A stretch of DNA of 64,000 bases from Agapetus fuscipes (GCA_951799405.1 OX637342.1:1054001-1118000), one strand, 5' to 3'; numbered from the stretch's first letter, positions 43,556 through 56,189 are shown. Notes: generated from the letters alone by a model not told the origin. Made by a program: numbers and translations.

Positions 43556-44000
43556 TACGTAATGTTTTATACTAGTATGATTATTTTATTGTTTTATTCA
43601 ATGCAGACTCCCCCCACGAAATGACTGAGTTTTATCACATGTGAAATAAAAGGTACCTACAAGTTTGTTTAAAATTGAACATATTTTTTGTTTATTTATT
43701 TCTGTAACAATTATTTTCTTCTTTCAAAATCATGAAAAGGTATTTGATAAGAAAAACCTTTTATAGTTACAATACTATATTTAAGCAACATATTTATTTT
43801 ATTAAGCCATATTTTAGCGCAATTTCTTTAGTTATTGATCACGTTTAAGGAGAATTGAAATCCGAAAGCTTTTTAGCATAGTAATGCATAAGATGTTAAT
43901 CTATTTATTTCAACTTTGATTCATGAAAAGACAGCAATAGTTGCATATTTAATGATAATTTTACGTTTATCACATTTAACTTTCAAATTTAAAATATATT

Positions 44001-44177
44001 GCTTGATTTTTTGGTTCCGGGTTTTGACCGTGTTCCATATTTTTGCTAGCAGATCTCCCAAGAAGTCACCCACAGAGGAGAGGAAACATCAGCTGAAAGT
44101 CTTCAAGAAGCATCAAGAAAGAAGAAAAGAAGCATAAATATAGACCGCGGTCAAAACCCGGAACCAAAAAATCAAGC
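44001..44177. repeat. Inverted repeat with perfect 30-bp ends and CGGCCGT tag (copy 1)
   Basis: 44001-44030 and 44148-44177 are perfect inverse copies. The purine-rich 117-bp middle has no clear hammerhead core. It is followed by TCCGGCCGTAAAAGCCTA, the same tag seen after the two 30-kb inverted repeats. Confidence 0.75.
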
Positions 44178-44228
44178 ATCTGAATCCGGCCGTAAAAGCC
44201 TAAAAACATTTATAAAAATATAATATTG

Positions 44229-44353
44229 TTGTTCAACCCAGCGAAGGACATATTTGAAAATTAAATGGTACCTATATTTTTGTGCTCCGCTGGGATTCAA
44301 GCCCACAACCTTCCATTTACGAGTCTGAAGCGCTAACCACTGGACTACGGACC
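44229..44353 (-). mobile_element. SINE-B 5' half (unit 1)
   Basis: CAACCCAGCGAAGGACATAT, GTGCTCCGCTGGGATTCAAG, ACTGGACTACGGACCAG. A 22-bp direct repeat (ACCAGTCTAGATGTAAG twice) follows it at 44350-44391. Confidence 0.8.
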
Positions 44354-44614
44354 AGTCTAGATGTAAGACCGGACCAGTCTAGATGTAAGAAAATAAAACA
44401 GTCTTGATTTTAGTGTAAAACTTATGTCTACGAAACTACGCACAATTTCCAAGGACAGACTTGATTAGATTCGCAAACTGTCGCATAGATAAAACATTGC
44501 ATCAACTGAGCATTACCAGAGTTATGGGCGTTCACAAAGTTTTTATGAACAAAAGCGAAAATCTCGCCGAAAGTTTGGCAATTTGTTTCTGTGAGGCTGT
44601 TCGTTTTTCTGCAC

Positions 44615-45220
44615 CGCTTGTTTTTATTATTAGGCAGACGTAATTGATTATTCGCGAAAGGAAAAATTAAACTTTGTTACATAGTGGAATGTAGTATTTC
44701 ATTCCTTTTGCTTTTATTCATGAGAATCTAGTTCTAATAAAAAAAAACTTTGTACTTACCTTTCCTTTGTTTATTTTGATCGCATTTCTATCTTATTTGT
44801 TCACGTAGTTTATCCTGAATGAGCTTTCACTGTATAAACCGTCCAAATATAAAAAAATATTGTTATGCTCTTCGCGGGTTCAAATTGAAAAGCAGCGGGG
44901 ATTTTTGTTACACAATTTATTTCGGATACAGAGTATTTTATACTTGCACAATCAAATGTTTAGTAGACTTGGTAAGCTATAGAGCCCTTAAATTTAAGCA
45001 CTTATTTTATAGAAAAAATAAGGATCATTCTGGAATCATTGAGAATTGGTACATGCGAGACTTTACAAGAACATCCGATCAAAAACTCGAACAATTCAAG
45101 TACAAATTATATAAGTACCTACTGACATATATTTAATTCTAGAGAAACTTCACAAACTTTAACACAGGCGCTTGCACAGACAAGTCACAACACACAGCTA
45201 CATATTCGTAAAAAATATTT
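44615..45220. repeat. Dispersed unclassified repeat in the diverged tail of duplication unit 1
   Basis: Blocks such as ATTGAGAATTGGTACATGCG and AATTCTAGAGAAACTTCAC, seen from the inverse strand, resemble 1850-2020 and 31920-32045 (TCTAGATGTAG.TACTTAAATA). No terminal structure or coding sequence recognised. Confidence 0.5.
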
Positions 45221-45350
45221 AAAGAGTTTTTTTATTTTTTTCTGTGTTATCATCCCAATGAAATCTGTACCCTTAGTACGAGTTGCAAATCTTGAGTAAT
45301 GTTAAGTTTACGGCAATTGATTGAGAGTGATTCCCCCCAAAATCTGCCGT

Positions 45351-45531
45351 TTCACATGAGCAATGTTTGTACGTGTACTGGACCAATGTGTCTTATGAAA
45401 ACTGGAAATTGATTTGTAAAATATGTAAAAGCAATCTCATATTATCGCGTTCTTATGCTGCTTTTACTAAGCTCTTTCTTAGATTCTTAAGAGACTTTCA
45501 TTGAAATGGTTGATAAGCTAGACAAGCACTG
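45351..45531 (+). mobile_element. Truncated MITE-1 at the duplication junction
   Basis: Lacks its first ~40 bp because the junction of the tandem duplication falls inside it; the rest equals 36368-36548. Confidence 0.8.
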
Positions 45532-46582
45532 GGGAAGCAAATAACTGTACTCCTTAAAAATTACGTTAAGAAAATGGAGATTTTTTGAGGAAGCTGTGCG
45601 GCAAATAAAATAAATTCAAAAATACAAAATAGCATCTTTGTTAAGATTGATCATTTTTGTATGACACCATAACAAAATCATCAAACTTAATTTAATTGTA
45701 GAGTATAAATAAAGCATCATTTTAGTATAGGTCGTAAATTTTCATCAACGCTTCAACCACAAAAAGGAGTATCCCAATAAAAACAAAAAAAAACGAAAAG
45801 CTCCTACCTCATATATTTTTTACAGACCGAAATAAATTAAAATAATTGAATTTTTAATTTAATTGTAATGAAGTGTCACAGAGAAGCTGCTTGCCTACCG
45901 CGAGCGGCTCCTGGAATTTACGCTGCGGCACTTTTTTTTACATTCGGGTTGCACAGTGAAAAAAACAGACAAGTGCAAAGATGGAATCAAATTTTTTCTT
46001 TTATATTTTAAAGTAACGAAAAGCTGTCATGTGTATTTTTAATAAAACAAATAGTGAGTTGTGACCATTTTCGGCCTGTTACTAACAAAAACTCGTCTAT
46101 TTTTTACAATTTATATATATTTTTAACATTTTTACCAACTCAAATTTACGAGATTTTCACAGTTCGGCTCCGCTTACACTCTTCAATCAAAGGCAACTAT
46201 CTCACTGGCTTAGTGCACTCAATTGTGATCCTTATATACTGTAGTGACAGAAGTCTCTAGGAGCTAATTTTGCCAGTAAACTCGCGAAATTCTACAAACT
46301 TTCAGAGTACAAAAAGGATCATTTAATTTGTAGATTCCTTAAGGCCATAATTATTGCTACCTACCTACGATGTACACCTATATTAATCTGCTTTTGACAT
46401 AATACTATAAAAGCTATCACTACCTACGATGTACACCTATATTAATCTACTATTTACATAACAATATTAAAATAATGTTTAAAAATGGACTTCGGCGAAC
46501 TTTCCGATGAAACATTTAAAACAAAGAGCACGAATTTTTAAAACAATGATTTAGTTACTTATCAGACATCTGAATTTTTCTG

Positions 46583-46705
46583 GCCGCGTTTCCCCACAAG
46601 GGTCGCAGGTTGTGATAGGATCCAATTTATTTGTATCAGTAACGGGGCCAGCCTTACACCAACCACTTTACTTCCAGCTACCGAGGGAGCTGTTTATTTT
46701 ATTAC
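46583..46705 (-). mobile_element. SINE-C fragment (unit 2)
   Basis: Duplicate of 37600-37722. Confidence 0.72.
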
Positions 46706-47602
46706 ACGTTATTTTATTTTGTGGTAAATAACGCAAACGCTCTTTCAATATATCCACCAACCGGGTCGAAATGCAACAGTTAATATCCCAAGAACAAAAA
46801 AATTAAAAAACAAAATCATTAACGGCATTTGTTCATTGGCGCTGTTAGGCCGCTCATTTTGTTTGTGTCATACTCCCCGCCGGTGGACACAGTGTTTTTG
46901 CCCTCCGTCCATCCTTTGCCCCTTTTTCACCTGTTCCGTCTCTTATTAATGGATGGGCAAAAAACTCTTTAGGCCAAATTAACATTCCCTACCTGCGGCG
47001 TGGCATTTATTCGCTTCCCATTGCCACGGCCGCCGCTGTGGCATTCCGAATATTTGTGTGTCCTCGCGGACCGCCGTGGCATAAAAAAATGTATATGACA
47101 ATAATTGGAAGTGTCACTCCTGCGGAGAGAGAAAAGAAAGGTTATTTCTGGTGTACAACTTTTTTGTGACATTTTTTTTTGTTGACTTTTTGTTACCATA
47201 TAATATTATGATTTTTTACCTTATAATTTTGAATGATCATGCAAGAGTAAGCTCAAACCCTCATCCTACCTGTCCTGTATGTATGTGTCAGAAGGACCCA
47301 CAGCGCATGTCAGCTATATATTTTCTCAAATGGCGGTAGGCTTGCTTCTGAAGTAAAAGCAACGGCACGACAACACAAGTCCTCGCAAGAGTGTCACTTT
47401 AAAATGATCAGTGAAATTTTGTAGTCGAAAATTATCATGCGCGTATTGATTTTTGCACAAAACCAAAAAAAAGTAATGGCTTTCCTAATACGATTTTTTT
47501 CGTTAATATTAATAATAATTTCGAGATTATTATCAAAAATTTGGTGCAAAAGCAATGAAAATAAAAAAGTTAGGTTTAAGTTAGAATTACGGTCGTTTGA
47601 CA

Positions 47603-47731
47603 TTTTGACAATTATATTATTATTTTTTTTTTTAAACTGAACAATTTAAAAACTATTTAAATCGGATATTTTTAAGTTTTAAAATTGTTCAGTTTTAAAA
47701 AAATAAATAATATAATTGTCAAAATAAAAAA
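47603..47731. repeat. Snapback AT-rich inverted repeat (copy 2)
   Basis: Duplicate of 38620-38748. Confidence 0.7.
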
Positions 47732-47967
47732 ATCTGATTTTTCAGTTTCCAAAATTCTTACATCTATAGTAATCTAAAAAACACAAACCCTGCCAACTCT
47801 TCGTGAAATATGGGTAGCATTGGAAAAAGTGAACCAATTTTCAAACAGCTTCAAAAAAACCTACACATTAAGGAGAAAAAAGTATATTATAATACTTAAT
47901 ACTAAAAATACAAAATTTGAAAGCAGGTATATAATATTACTGTCACTTTTATATTTTTTAACACGGT

Positions 47968-48170
47968 TCACTTTGCCAATGTCACCCCTGTCTCAGGGAA
48001 GGACGGCAAGAGTTGCAGGGTGTATGTCCATTTGAGATCTGGTTTTTATGTTGTAGGTTCACATGAGGCATGTGCAAGCGCGAACTTGTACGTGTCTGGT
48101 TGTGAGAATGCATGTAATGTGAATCTCCAATGTAACATATCTTTGCAACTTAGATTAGATTAGATTAGAC
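47968..48170 (+). mobile_element. SINE-A copy (unit 2)
   Basis: Duplicate of 38985-39187. Confidence 0.9.
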
Positions 48171-49150
48171 TGTTTCATAATGATCCATCAAAAGAAAAAA
48201 ATATTCGTTCATTTGATTAATTCCCCCATTTCCAATAGCTTCCTGCATTCGAACCATTCAATCTTCTATTTTCATCTCAAACAATTTCTACGAGAATATG
48301 CTTCAATAAAAACACGAGAAACTTTAAGTTTGTTTTCTTTGTCGCCAGAGTTCATAAATCTCCCCACAATGCTCCATACAAAAAGTCAGGCATGTGTCTT
48401 GATAGAAAACGACGGAAAAAAAACGAGCGCTTTAATTTCATAGCATTAAATCTTTCAGACTTGAAAGAATCAAAGGGGTTCCAGAGAGTCAAGATTCAAC
48501 TCTCGTTTGATCTTTTCGATTCCTTGAAAGTGTTTGTTGGCTCAATTTGTCACTCGTAAGCATTGATAAATTATTATAGGTACCTATAATAAGTGAAGAA
48601 AATGAAATTCATGCCGCCTGCCTTCAAGATACAACTGTGGAATTTGTCTGGTAAGATCGTTATTTTTATCCTTTGTGTGAGCTAATCGTACAATATGTAT
48701 TTCAACGGAATTTTTATTACTTGAAGTAATTATCATAAAAAATGAGCCAGTTACTAATGATGACTGCTAGAAATGATGTAGCATGAATGATTAAGAGGGT
48801 AAAAAAATATATCTTTATAAGTTTTAAAGTAATAAGAATATGTTATGAAAATATATTCTTAAAAATGAAGAATAAATCTACACTAGTTACCGTTACACTT
48901 AGTAGTTAATTGACGTAAGACATTTTTTTTTTACTTTATGCGAAAACCCGTTTATTACCACGGTGAAGAAGATTGTCATTGATATGGAAGAAACGTACAA
49001 AAGCTCCAGACCTCGACAACAGATGCCGGAAAACAAGCTATAAGTATATTCTTATTGCAATAAAATTAAAACTCATTACCAGTTACCACCAAATTTCAAA
49101 GAGTCATCAAAGCTACAAATATTTTCTACAAGTAAGCAATAGCTTAACAT

Positions 49151-49388
49151 ATTGAAATGTGTATGTTCCTTGACTTATAGGTTGGTATGCGGCTGACCAA
49201 CCATGCTGTAGAAAATGGTTCACTTTGCCAATGTCATCCCTGTTTCAGAAAAGGTCGGCAAGAGTTGCAGGGTGTATGTCACTGTGAAATTCGGGTTTTT
49301 ATATTGTAGGACCACATGCGGCATGTTTAAGGGCGAACTTGCGCATGTCTGTTCTGAATCTTTAATGCTACATATATTTTGCAACTTA
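49151..49388 (+). mobile_element. SINE-A copy (unit 2)
   Basis: Duplicate of 40168-40405. Confidence 0.85.
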
Positions 49389-49522
49389 TAGAATCATTAA
49401 CGAGCATAGAAAAGTTACGACTTTTTTGTTGTTGAACGATGCAATACTACTTGTTCATATTTTTGTAAACTGATTGTCTTTATCGCTTATATTATACAAA
49501 ACAGTAACAGCATATCAATGTA

Positions 49523-49695
49523 ATGGAAAACGATATCATATTACGCATCGTTCTTCAAGGGAACCCAAACGGAAGAAAATCCTCATGAAGACCTCCGAAG
49601 AAATGGTGTGATAGCTAGCATTCTGGATCACAGGAGAGAGAAGTAGTCGCAGAAGCATATCATTAGGATATATAAAATAAAAAAGAGGAAGAAGA
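49523..49695 (+). pseudogene. Possible decayed LINE C-terminus (copy 2)
   Basis: Duplicate of 40540-40712 carried by the 9-kb tandem duplication. Confidence 0.4.
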
Positions 49696-50079
49696 TGGAA
49701 CATTTTGTGAAACAACATTTTCCAAGGTCTTCATGGTGTTCAGACAAAACGAAATCCGATATGTCGTCAAAAACAAGAGACGAAATTCAATAGAGGAGTG
49801 GCGTCAGAATGCTCAATCGTAAAAGCTCGGGTCTGCTCGGATTATGATACACATTAGAGGCAATTGTATGAAGTGACAAAACATTGTCTGCAGCTGTCGG
49901 CGAATTGTGAGGATACGTACTGAATATTTGTATGGGAGTTGCAGTATAACATACTGAGAGGTAGAGACTCACAGATGTGGCATGCAAATGAGAAAAAAAG
50001 GAAAGGTTTGGGAAAAAAATGACAGAAAATGTTTTTGGGTCTTAGAAGGGTTATTGGCTCATTTTTTAAGTCTTTCTAT

Positions 50080-50308
50080 AATCTTTAATATAAGTTGCAA
50101 AGATATATAAACATTTAAAACTCATATCAAATGCAAGCCCACAAACAAACACACACTTAGTTCGCGCTTACAAATAAAATCCAAATCTCAAATGAACATG
50201 AACCCTACAACTTTTTCCGACCTTCCTGACACAGGGGTGACATTGGCAAAGTGCACCATTTTGTACAGCATGGGTAGTCAGCCGTATACCAACCTATAAG
50301 TCAAGGAA
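50080..50308 (-). mobile_element. SINE-A copy (unit 2)
   Basis: Duplicate of 41097-41325. Confidence 0.85.
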
Positions 50309-50313
50309 TTTAA

Positions 50314-50450
50314 TGGTGTTTCAGAGAAGGACAGCAAGAGTTGCAGGTTTTATGTCCATATGAGAATTGGGTTTTTATATTGTAGGTCCACATGCTTGTG
50401 GGAATGAATCTAATATGAACAACATATTTTTGCAACTTAGGTTAGATTAG
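50314..50450 (+). mobile_element. SINE-A partial copy (unit 2)
   Basis: Duplicate of 41331-41467. Confidence 0.75.
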
Positions 50451-50699
50451 AAATATTTCCTGGTATTATATTTGAAATTTTCAAAAGCTGACCCTGCCTC
50501 ATGATTTAAGCGCATCTGCACATTTGCAATGTCCGCCATATTTGCGGAAAATTGCACGACAGTTTATTCTGCTGGCGGGAAACGTAGTGCCGCGTGTGCC
50601 GTTTTATTATCCTGAAAATAAACCGGGAGAAGCCTCATTGCAAAATAATATCTCATAATTTAGCAACTTTATTTTTTGCGGCTTGTGAATTTTTTGCAC

Positions 50700-50901
50700 G
50701 CACTTTGCCAATGTCACCCCTGTTTCAGGGAAGGTCGGCAAAAGTTGTGGGGCTTATGTTTATTTGTGGTTTGGATTTTATTTGTAAGTACACATTCAGC
50801 ATTTGTAAGCGCGAACTACACTTGTTGGTTTGTGGGCATACACCTGAGAGCTTTAAATGAATATATCCTTGCAACTTAGATTATAGATTATAGATTATAG
50901 T
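50700..50901 (+). mobile_element. SINE-A copy (unit 2)
   Basis: Duplicate of 41717-41918. Confidence 0.85.
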
Positions 50902-51225
50902 GTGAGGTTGGTTTAATTCATATTTAAAGGGTTGAGATTTTTGGTTTTCAAAATTGTAAGCTTTTATGTTTCATTCAACTTATTTTGAATCCAATGTTTT
51001 AAACATAAACGCCTACAAAAGCTGTAACTTTCGCCACCTCTGTGTGAAACAGAGGTGACATTCACAAATTTGCTTAATGTTACAGTTAAGCATCATCTTT
51101 TTCTTCTTCTTTATGGCAAATTTCCTGAGAAAACAGAGGCGCCAGTGTCAATTTGACTTATTATGGGGTGCAGTTAAGCATCGATATATCGATTAACAGG
51201 GTTCAATACCTCAAACGGTAAGACA

Positions 51226-51318
51226 TAGTCTAATCTAATTTAATCAAATCTAAGTTGCAAAGATATGTTACATTAGGGATTCACATTATATGCATTCTCA
51301 CAAGTAGACACGTACACG
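51226..51318 (-). mobile_element. SINE-A 3' fragment (unit 2)
   Basis: Duplicate of 42243-42335. Confidence 0.75.
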
Positions 51319-51472
51319 TACAAGTGTGTACCGAAATTTCACTACCACTCGTGGGAAACGCTTCACTTCCACACATCAATGTCGGTAACAATACGCCTCT
51401 CTCAGTCTCAAATCCAGTAAACAATTTGTGATCTCATCCCCAAAACCACGCTGCGCTAAACAACACATATAT

Positions 51473-51770
51473 TTTAACTTCTTTCCGCGTTTTCCCCTAA
51501 GCGATCGCATGTGTGGAGTGTAACCTTTATATTTTTACAGGTAAAGGGACCGGTCTTACGCCAACCACTTCAGTCAAAGTGAGGGATTTTCAGCTCCCGA
51601 GGGGGCTGGTACTCATTTCTTGCGAAGGCTGAGTAAGCGTCACCGACATTTTTTATATTGGATTTGAAATAAACACCGAAACGGGAAATAGTATTCCTGA
51701 TGCCCTCGGTTGGAATCGAACCCGAGCTCTCGTCATGGAATGCAACGCACTCTACCAACTGAGCCATCTA
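51473..51770 (-). mobile_element. SINE-C copy (unit 2)
   Basis: Duplicate of 42490-42787. Confidence 0.88.
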
Positions 51771-51785
51771 CCAATGAGAATACTA

Positions 51786-52045
51786 ATCTAATCTAATCTA
51801 AGCTGCAAAGATATATATAATTTAAGATTTATATTAAATGCATTCCCACAAGCGGATATGTATAATTTCGCGCTAACACATGCCGCATGTGGACCTACTA
51901 TATAAAAACCCAATCTCAAATAAACATAAGCCTTGCAACTCTTGCCGTCCTTCCCTGAAACAGGGGTGACATTGGCAAAGTGAACCAATTTTTTACAGTA
52001 TGGGTGGTCAGCCGCATAACAACCTATAAGTCAAGGAACATACAT
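51786..52045 (-). mobile_element. SINE-A copy, near full-length (unit 2)
   Basis: Duplicate of 42803-43062. Confidence 0.88.
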
Positions 52046-52430
52046 GACAAATTACATTTTTTGTAAATCAATAAATAACAATATATACATGGACATAAAA
52101 AACTAAATCATAAAACCAATTTTACTTTACCAAACCCCAGCCGCCAACATCACAGATCAACCGCCATTTCTTTCTATCCTTACATACTTCTTTCATTATA
52201 TTTCAGAATACAAAATCGAAATTTCTAAACGAAAAGGCATGCACTCCTAAAAATGCACGGTCCTCCTCAAATGGACGTTATTTAGTGCGCCGGCGTCTCA
52301 GGGGACACTTTTTTTGTCCCCGGTTATTTTTATTGCGCGCCTTTTTATTGTCTCCAGAACGTTCCGTACGCTTTTACTTCAGCCGCCTTCGAGACGATCT
52401 ACCATATACCTAGTATTAACCATCTCCATA

Positions 52431-52538
52431 AACTTCCATCGATCGCGTAAATAAAAAATGTATCGAATACACGACTGCGCGTCTATTGAGTGATTTAGTT
52501 TGCATACATTATTTCGATTTACGCGATCGAAGGTAGTG
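52431..52538. repeat. Hairpin element (copy 2)
   Basis: Duplicate of 43448-43555. Confidence 0.65.
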
Positions 52539-52983
52539 TACGTAATGTTTTATACTAGTATGATTATTTTATTGTTTTATTCAATGCAGACTCCCCCCAC
52601 GAAATGACTGAGTTTTATCACATGTGAAATAAAAGGTACCTACAAGTTTGTTTAAAATTGAACATATTTTTTGTTTATTTATTTCTGTAACAATTATTTT
52701 CTTCTTTCAAAATCATGAAAAGGTATTTGATAAGAAAAACCTTTTATAGTTACAATACTATATTTAAGCAACATATTTATTTTATTAAGCCATATTTTAG
52801 CGCAATTTCTTTAGTTATTGATCACGTTTAAGGAGAATTGAAATCCGAAAGCTTTTTAGCATAGTAATGCATAAGATGTTAATCTATTTATTTCAACTTT
52901 GATTCATGAAAAGACAGCAATAGTTGCATATTTAATGATAATTTTACGTTTATCACATTTAACTTTCAAATTTAAAATATATT

Positions 52984-53160
52984 GCTTGATTTTTTGGTTC
53001 CGGGTTTTGACCGTGTTCCATATTTTTGCTAGCAGATCTCCCAAGAAGTCACCCACAGAGGAGAGGAAACATCAGCTGAAAGTCTTCAAGAAGCATCAAG
53101 AAAGAAGAAAAGAAGCATAAATATAGACCGCGGTCAAAACCCGGAACCAAAAAATCAAGC
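52984..53160. repeat. Inverted repeat with perfect 30-bp ends and CGGCCGT tag (copy 2)
   Basis: Duplicate of 44001-44177 in the second unit of the 9-kb tandem duplication; no changes seen. Confidence 0.75.
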
Positions 53161-53211
53161 ATCTGAATCCGGCCGTAAAAGCCTAAAAACATTTATAAAA
53201 ATATAATATTG

Positions 53212-53336
53212 TTGTTCAACCCAGCGAAGGACATATTTGAAAATTAAATGGTACCTATATTTTTGTGCTCCGCTGGGATTCAAGCCCACAACCTTCCATT
53301 TACGAGTCTGAAGCGCTAACCACTGGACTACGGACC
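53212..53336 (-). mobile_element. SINE-B 5' half (unit 2)
   Basis: Duplicate of 44229-44353. Confidence 0.8.
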
Positions 53337-54260
53337 AGTCTAGATGTAAGACCGGACCAGTCTAGATGTAAGAAAATAAAACAGTCTTGATTTTAGTGTA
53401 AAACTTATGTCTACGAAACTACGCACAATTTCCAAGGACAGACTTGATTAGATTCGCAAACTGTCGCATAGATAAAACATTGCATCAACTGAGCATTACC
53501 AGAGTTATGGGCGTTCACAAAGTTTTTATGAACAAAAGCGAAAATCTCGCCGAAAGTTTGGCAATTTGTTTCTGTGAGGCTGTTCGTTTTTCTGCACTGC
53601 TTGTTTTTATTATTGGGCAGACGTAATTGATTATTCGCGAAAGGAAAAATTAAACTTTGTTACATAGTGGAATGTAGTATTTCATTCCTTTTGCTTTTAT
53701 TCATGATAATCTAGTTCTAATAAAAAAAAACTTTGTACTTACCTTCCCTTTGTTTATTTTGGTCGTATTTCTATGTTTTTGCTTCACGTAGTTCATACTG
53801 AATTAGTTTTCACTGTATAAGCCGTCAAAATCTAAAAGATATTTTTATGTTCTTCGCGGGTACAAATTGATTAAAACTGCGGTGATTTCTTTTAAAATGT
53901 ATATTTCAGATACAGAGTACTTTATACTTGCACAATCAAATGTTTAGTAGACTTGGTAAGCTAAAGAGCCCTTAATTTAAGCCCTTATTTTATAGAAAAA
54001 ATAAGGATCATTATGTAATCATTGAGAATTGGTACATGCGAGACTTTACAAGAACATCCGATCAAACACTTGAATAATCTTGAACAATTCAAGTACAAAT
54101 TATGCAAGTACCTACTGACATATATTTAATTCTAGAGAAACTTCACAAACTTTAACACAGGCGCTTGCACAGACAAGTCACAACACACAGCTACATATTC
54201 GTAAAAAAATATTTAAAGAGTTTTTTTTATTTTTTTCTGTGTTATCATCCCAATGAAATC

Positions 54261-54503
54261 TGTACCCTTAGTACGAGTGGCAAATCTTGAGTAATGTAAA
54301 GTTTACGGCAATTGATTGAGAGTGATTCCCCCCAAAATCTGCCGTTTTTGTTTGTTTGAACTTGATTTTCTTCATCACTGTAACTTTTTTGCTAAGACCA
54401 TAAAGTATAAGAAACAAAAACGGCAGATTTTGGGAGAAATTACTCTTTAATATTTTCCGTAAAATTTACTTTTCTCAAGTTTTGCAACTCGTACTAAGGG
54501 TAC
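54261..54503. repeat. Inverted repeat with ~92-bp arms at the right end of the duplication
   Basis: Arms 54261-54353 and 54412-54503 are about 75-80% matched (ACCCTTAGTACGAGT, CAAAATCTGCCGTTTTTGTT in inverse). The right breakpoint of the tandem duplication falls in the left arm; unit 1 keeps only part of that arm. Confidence 0.75.
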
Positions 54504-54786
54504 TGACTTTTTCAACACTAGAAATAATCGCTACTTCCTCTCAGTGTCTCAAAAAAATGTAAGAAAACAACACTATGCGGCTAAAACCCTGCTACAAAGG
54601 ATCAGGATATCAACTGCCTCCTCACCAACACCAAACACTTCTGCGTTCTTCAGCTCTACAGCCTTGAAGACTCAAGGCCTCGTGCACCACAATCCTCCTG
54701 GACTCCCTGCCTTGCGCTGGTTTCCTCCATGGTCCTCTTACTTCTAGAACTTCCGTGTCTGCCTTGACATTGTTTGACCACCAAAT

Positions 54787-55044
54787 CGCTCCCCCAGTTC
54801 TTGTTTGCCGTATAAACCAATTCTGTCAAAAGGTGACTTTTTAATGCAGTCTTAAGAATCAAATTTTACACAATCTGAGCTAAGAAAAAACGCAAAACTC
54901 AATAATGTGAGAGTTGTTTTAAATATTTTTTAAATCAATTTCCTGTTTTCATAAGACACGTTGGTTCAGTAGGTACACATGCAAACATTGTTTCATGCAA
55001 AATTAGCTTAATGGTCTATACGGCAAACAAGAACCAAGGCAGCG
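54787..55044 (-). mobile_element. MITE-1 copy with AAAT target duplication
   Basis: 258 bp, inverted relative to the other two, beginning CGCTCCCCCAGTTCTTG and ending CAAGAACCAAGGCAGCG. AAAT flanks both sides. More diverged than the other two, so older. Confidence 0.9.
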
Positions 55045-55097
55045 AAATGTCATCACCTCTAAATTATATGAAACCAACATCTCATAACATATCATAC

Positions 55098-55280
55098 CAA
55101 CCTATAAGTCAAGGAACATTCTGTAAAAATTGGTTCACTCTGCCAATGTCACCGTTGTTTCATGGTAGATTGGAAAGAGTTGGGTTTTTATGTTGTAAGT
55201 CCACATGCGGCATGCATACTTATGCGAACTTATACGTGTCTGTTTGTTGGAATGCTATTAATATGAATTTCAAATGATAG
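55098..55280 (+). mobile_element. SINE-A copy, diverged
   Basis: The left edge carries an inverted 5' end (ACCAACCTATAAGTCAAGGA), then a plus copy from GGTTCACTCTGCC; the tail is lost. Confidence 0.75.
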
Positions 55281-55826
55281 TATCTAATATCTTAACAAAT
55301 AAGATTTTATTATATTTTATTGTAGAAGAAAGTTACCGGCGCGAGATTCGTTAAAAAAAGAATCTAAATTATTTCAAAATGATGTAATAAATTTTCCAAT
55401 AAAAGGGTTGGTTTCTTTATACTGTGAGATTACAGGGAAAGCTACTCGGGGGGTGGTTTATACTCGTATATTTTAACTTGGTATGCGAGCGCGGTCTATG
55501 AATCACGTAAACGCTTTAGCGCAATTAACCTCGAAAGTACTAAAAGCCAGAACAATGAAACTTAAGTCTAACAAAACAAATGGACTTGATTCTCGTACTT
55601 TCCCTCAAACTGTACGAAAGTATTTTTTTAAGAAAAAATATTTTAAAAATAATAATCACGAGTTGATTTATTTCTCGAGCACTTTCGATGCTTTCACAAC
55701 ATTATCAAGAGAACAACTAAAATCTTAAATAACGACATTGATCAGAGAGTTTTTGGGAGCGGAGCTATAATGGAATGAGTAAGCTTTTAAATATATTTTA
55801 ATGATTTATTTTTGTTAGCGCTTCCT

Positions 55827-56189
55827 CGGGTAGCGGCAGATACACCTTTACGATCCCGGTAATGGTTAGATCTGTTCAGGAATAGCGATCCTGCCTCCGC
55901 AAGCTATTGTGTTTCTCCCACTCCTAACCGGGGGACACAATTCCTTTTCCTTATCCAATCATACTCTTATGCTCCTCAATCCCTCCTTATTTCCCATAAC
56001 CGAATAGTTGTCGGTATAAACAACCAACCAGTTATAACTGGTAGGGCACCCTCTTGCCCTGGAGATGAGAAATCGTCTCCGAAGACGGATGAACCAATCC
56101 ACTGGATGGTCAACGGCATAGGATCAGGAAGGCCACGGGAAACCACCTGATTAAAGGATTTTCAAATCATCCCCAGAAAAAATCATCAT
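55827..56189 (+). promoter_or_regulatory. 5' UTR / presumed internal promoter of the intact LINE
   Basis: About 360 bp from the end of the left target duplication to the ATG. It is richer in GC than its surroundings and contains a run of CT-rich blocks. LINEs of this type are expected to carry their promoter here because they must transcribe from their own first base. I see no TATA box at the start. The promoter role is inferred. Confidence 0.5.

Larger units (their letters stand above)
36368..45350 (+). repeat. 9-kb tandem duplication, unit 1
   Basis: 8983 bp repeated directly by 45351-54345. From 36368 to 44614 I found one difference from unit 2 (A36669 versus C45652). From C44615 (T53598) onward substitutions and small indels become frequent. 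The left end lies inside a MITE-1-related element. The unit contains no gene, only the repeats listed separately. Confidence 0.95.
45351..54345 (+). repeat. 9-kb tandem duplication, unit 2
   Basis: 8995 bp, offset 8983 from unit 1 over most of its length; a net 12 bp is gained in the diverged tail. The junction (..CTGCCG|TTT|CACATGAG..) has 3 bp of microhomology, TTT, with the outer flanks. Confidence 0.95.

Noticed and set aside
36368..54345. CRISPR-like or regularly spaced repeats
   Set aside because: The apparent regularity comes from the 9-kb duplication and scattered SINEs; there are no short repeats with uniform spacers, and the DNA is eukaryotic.
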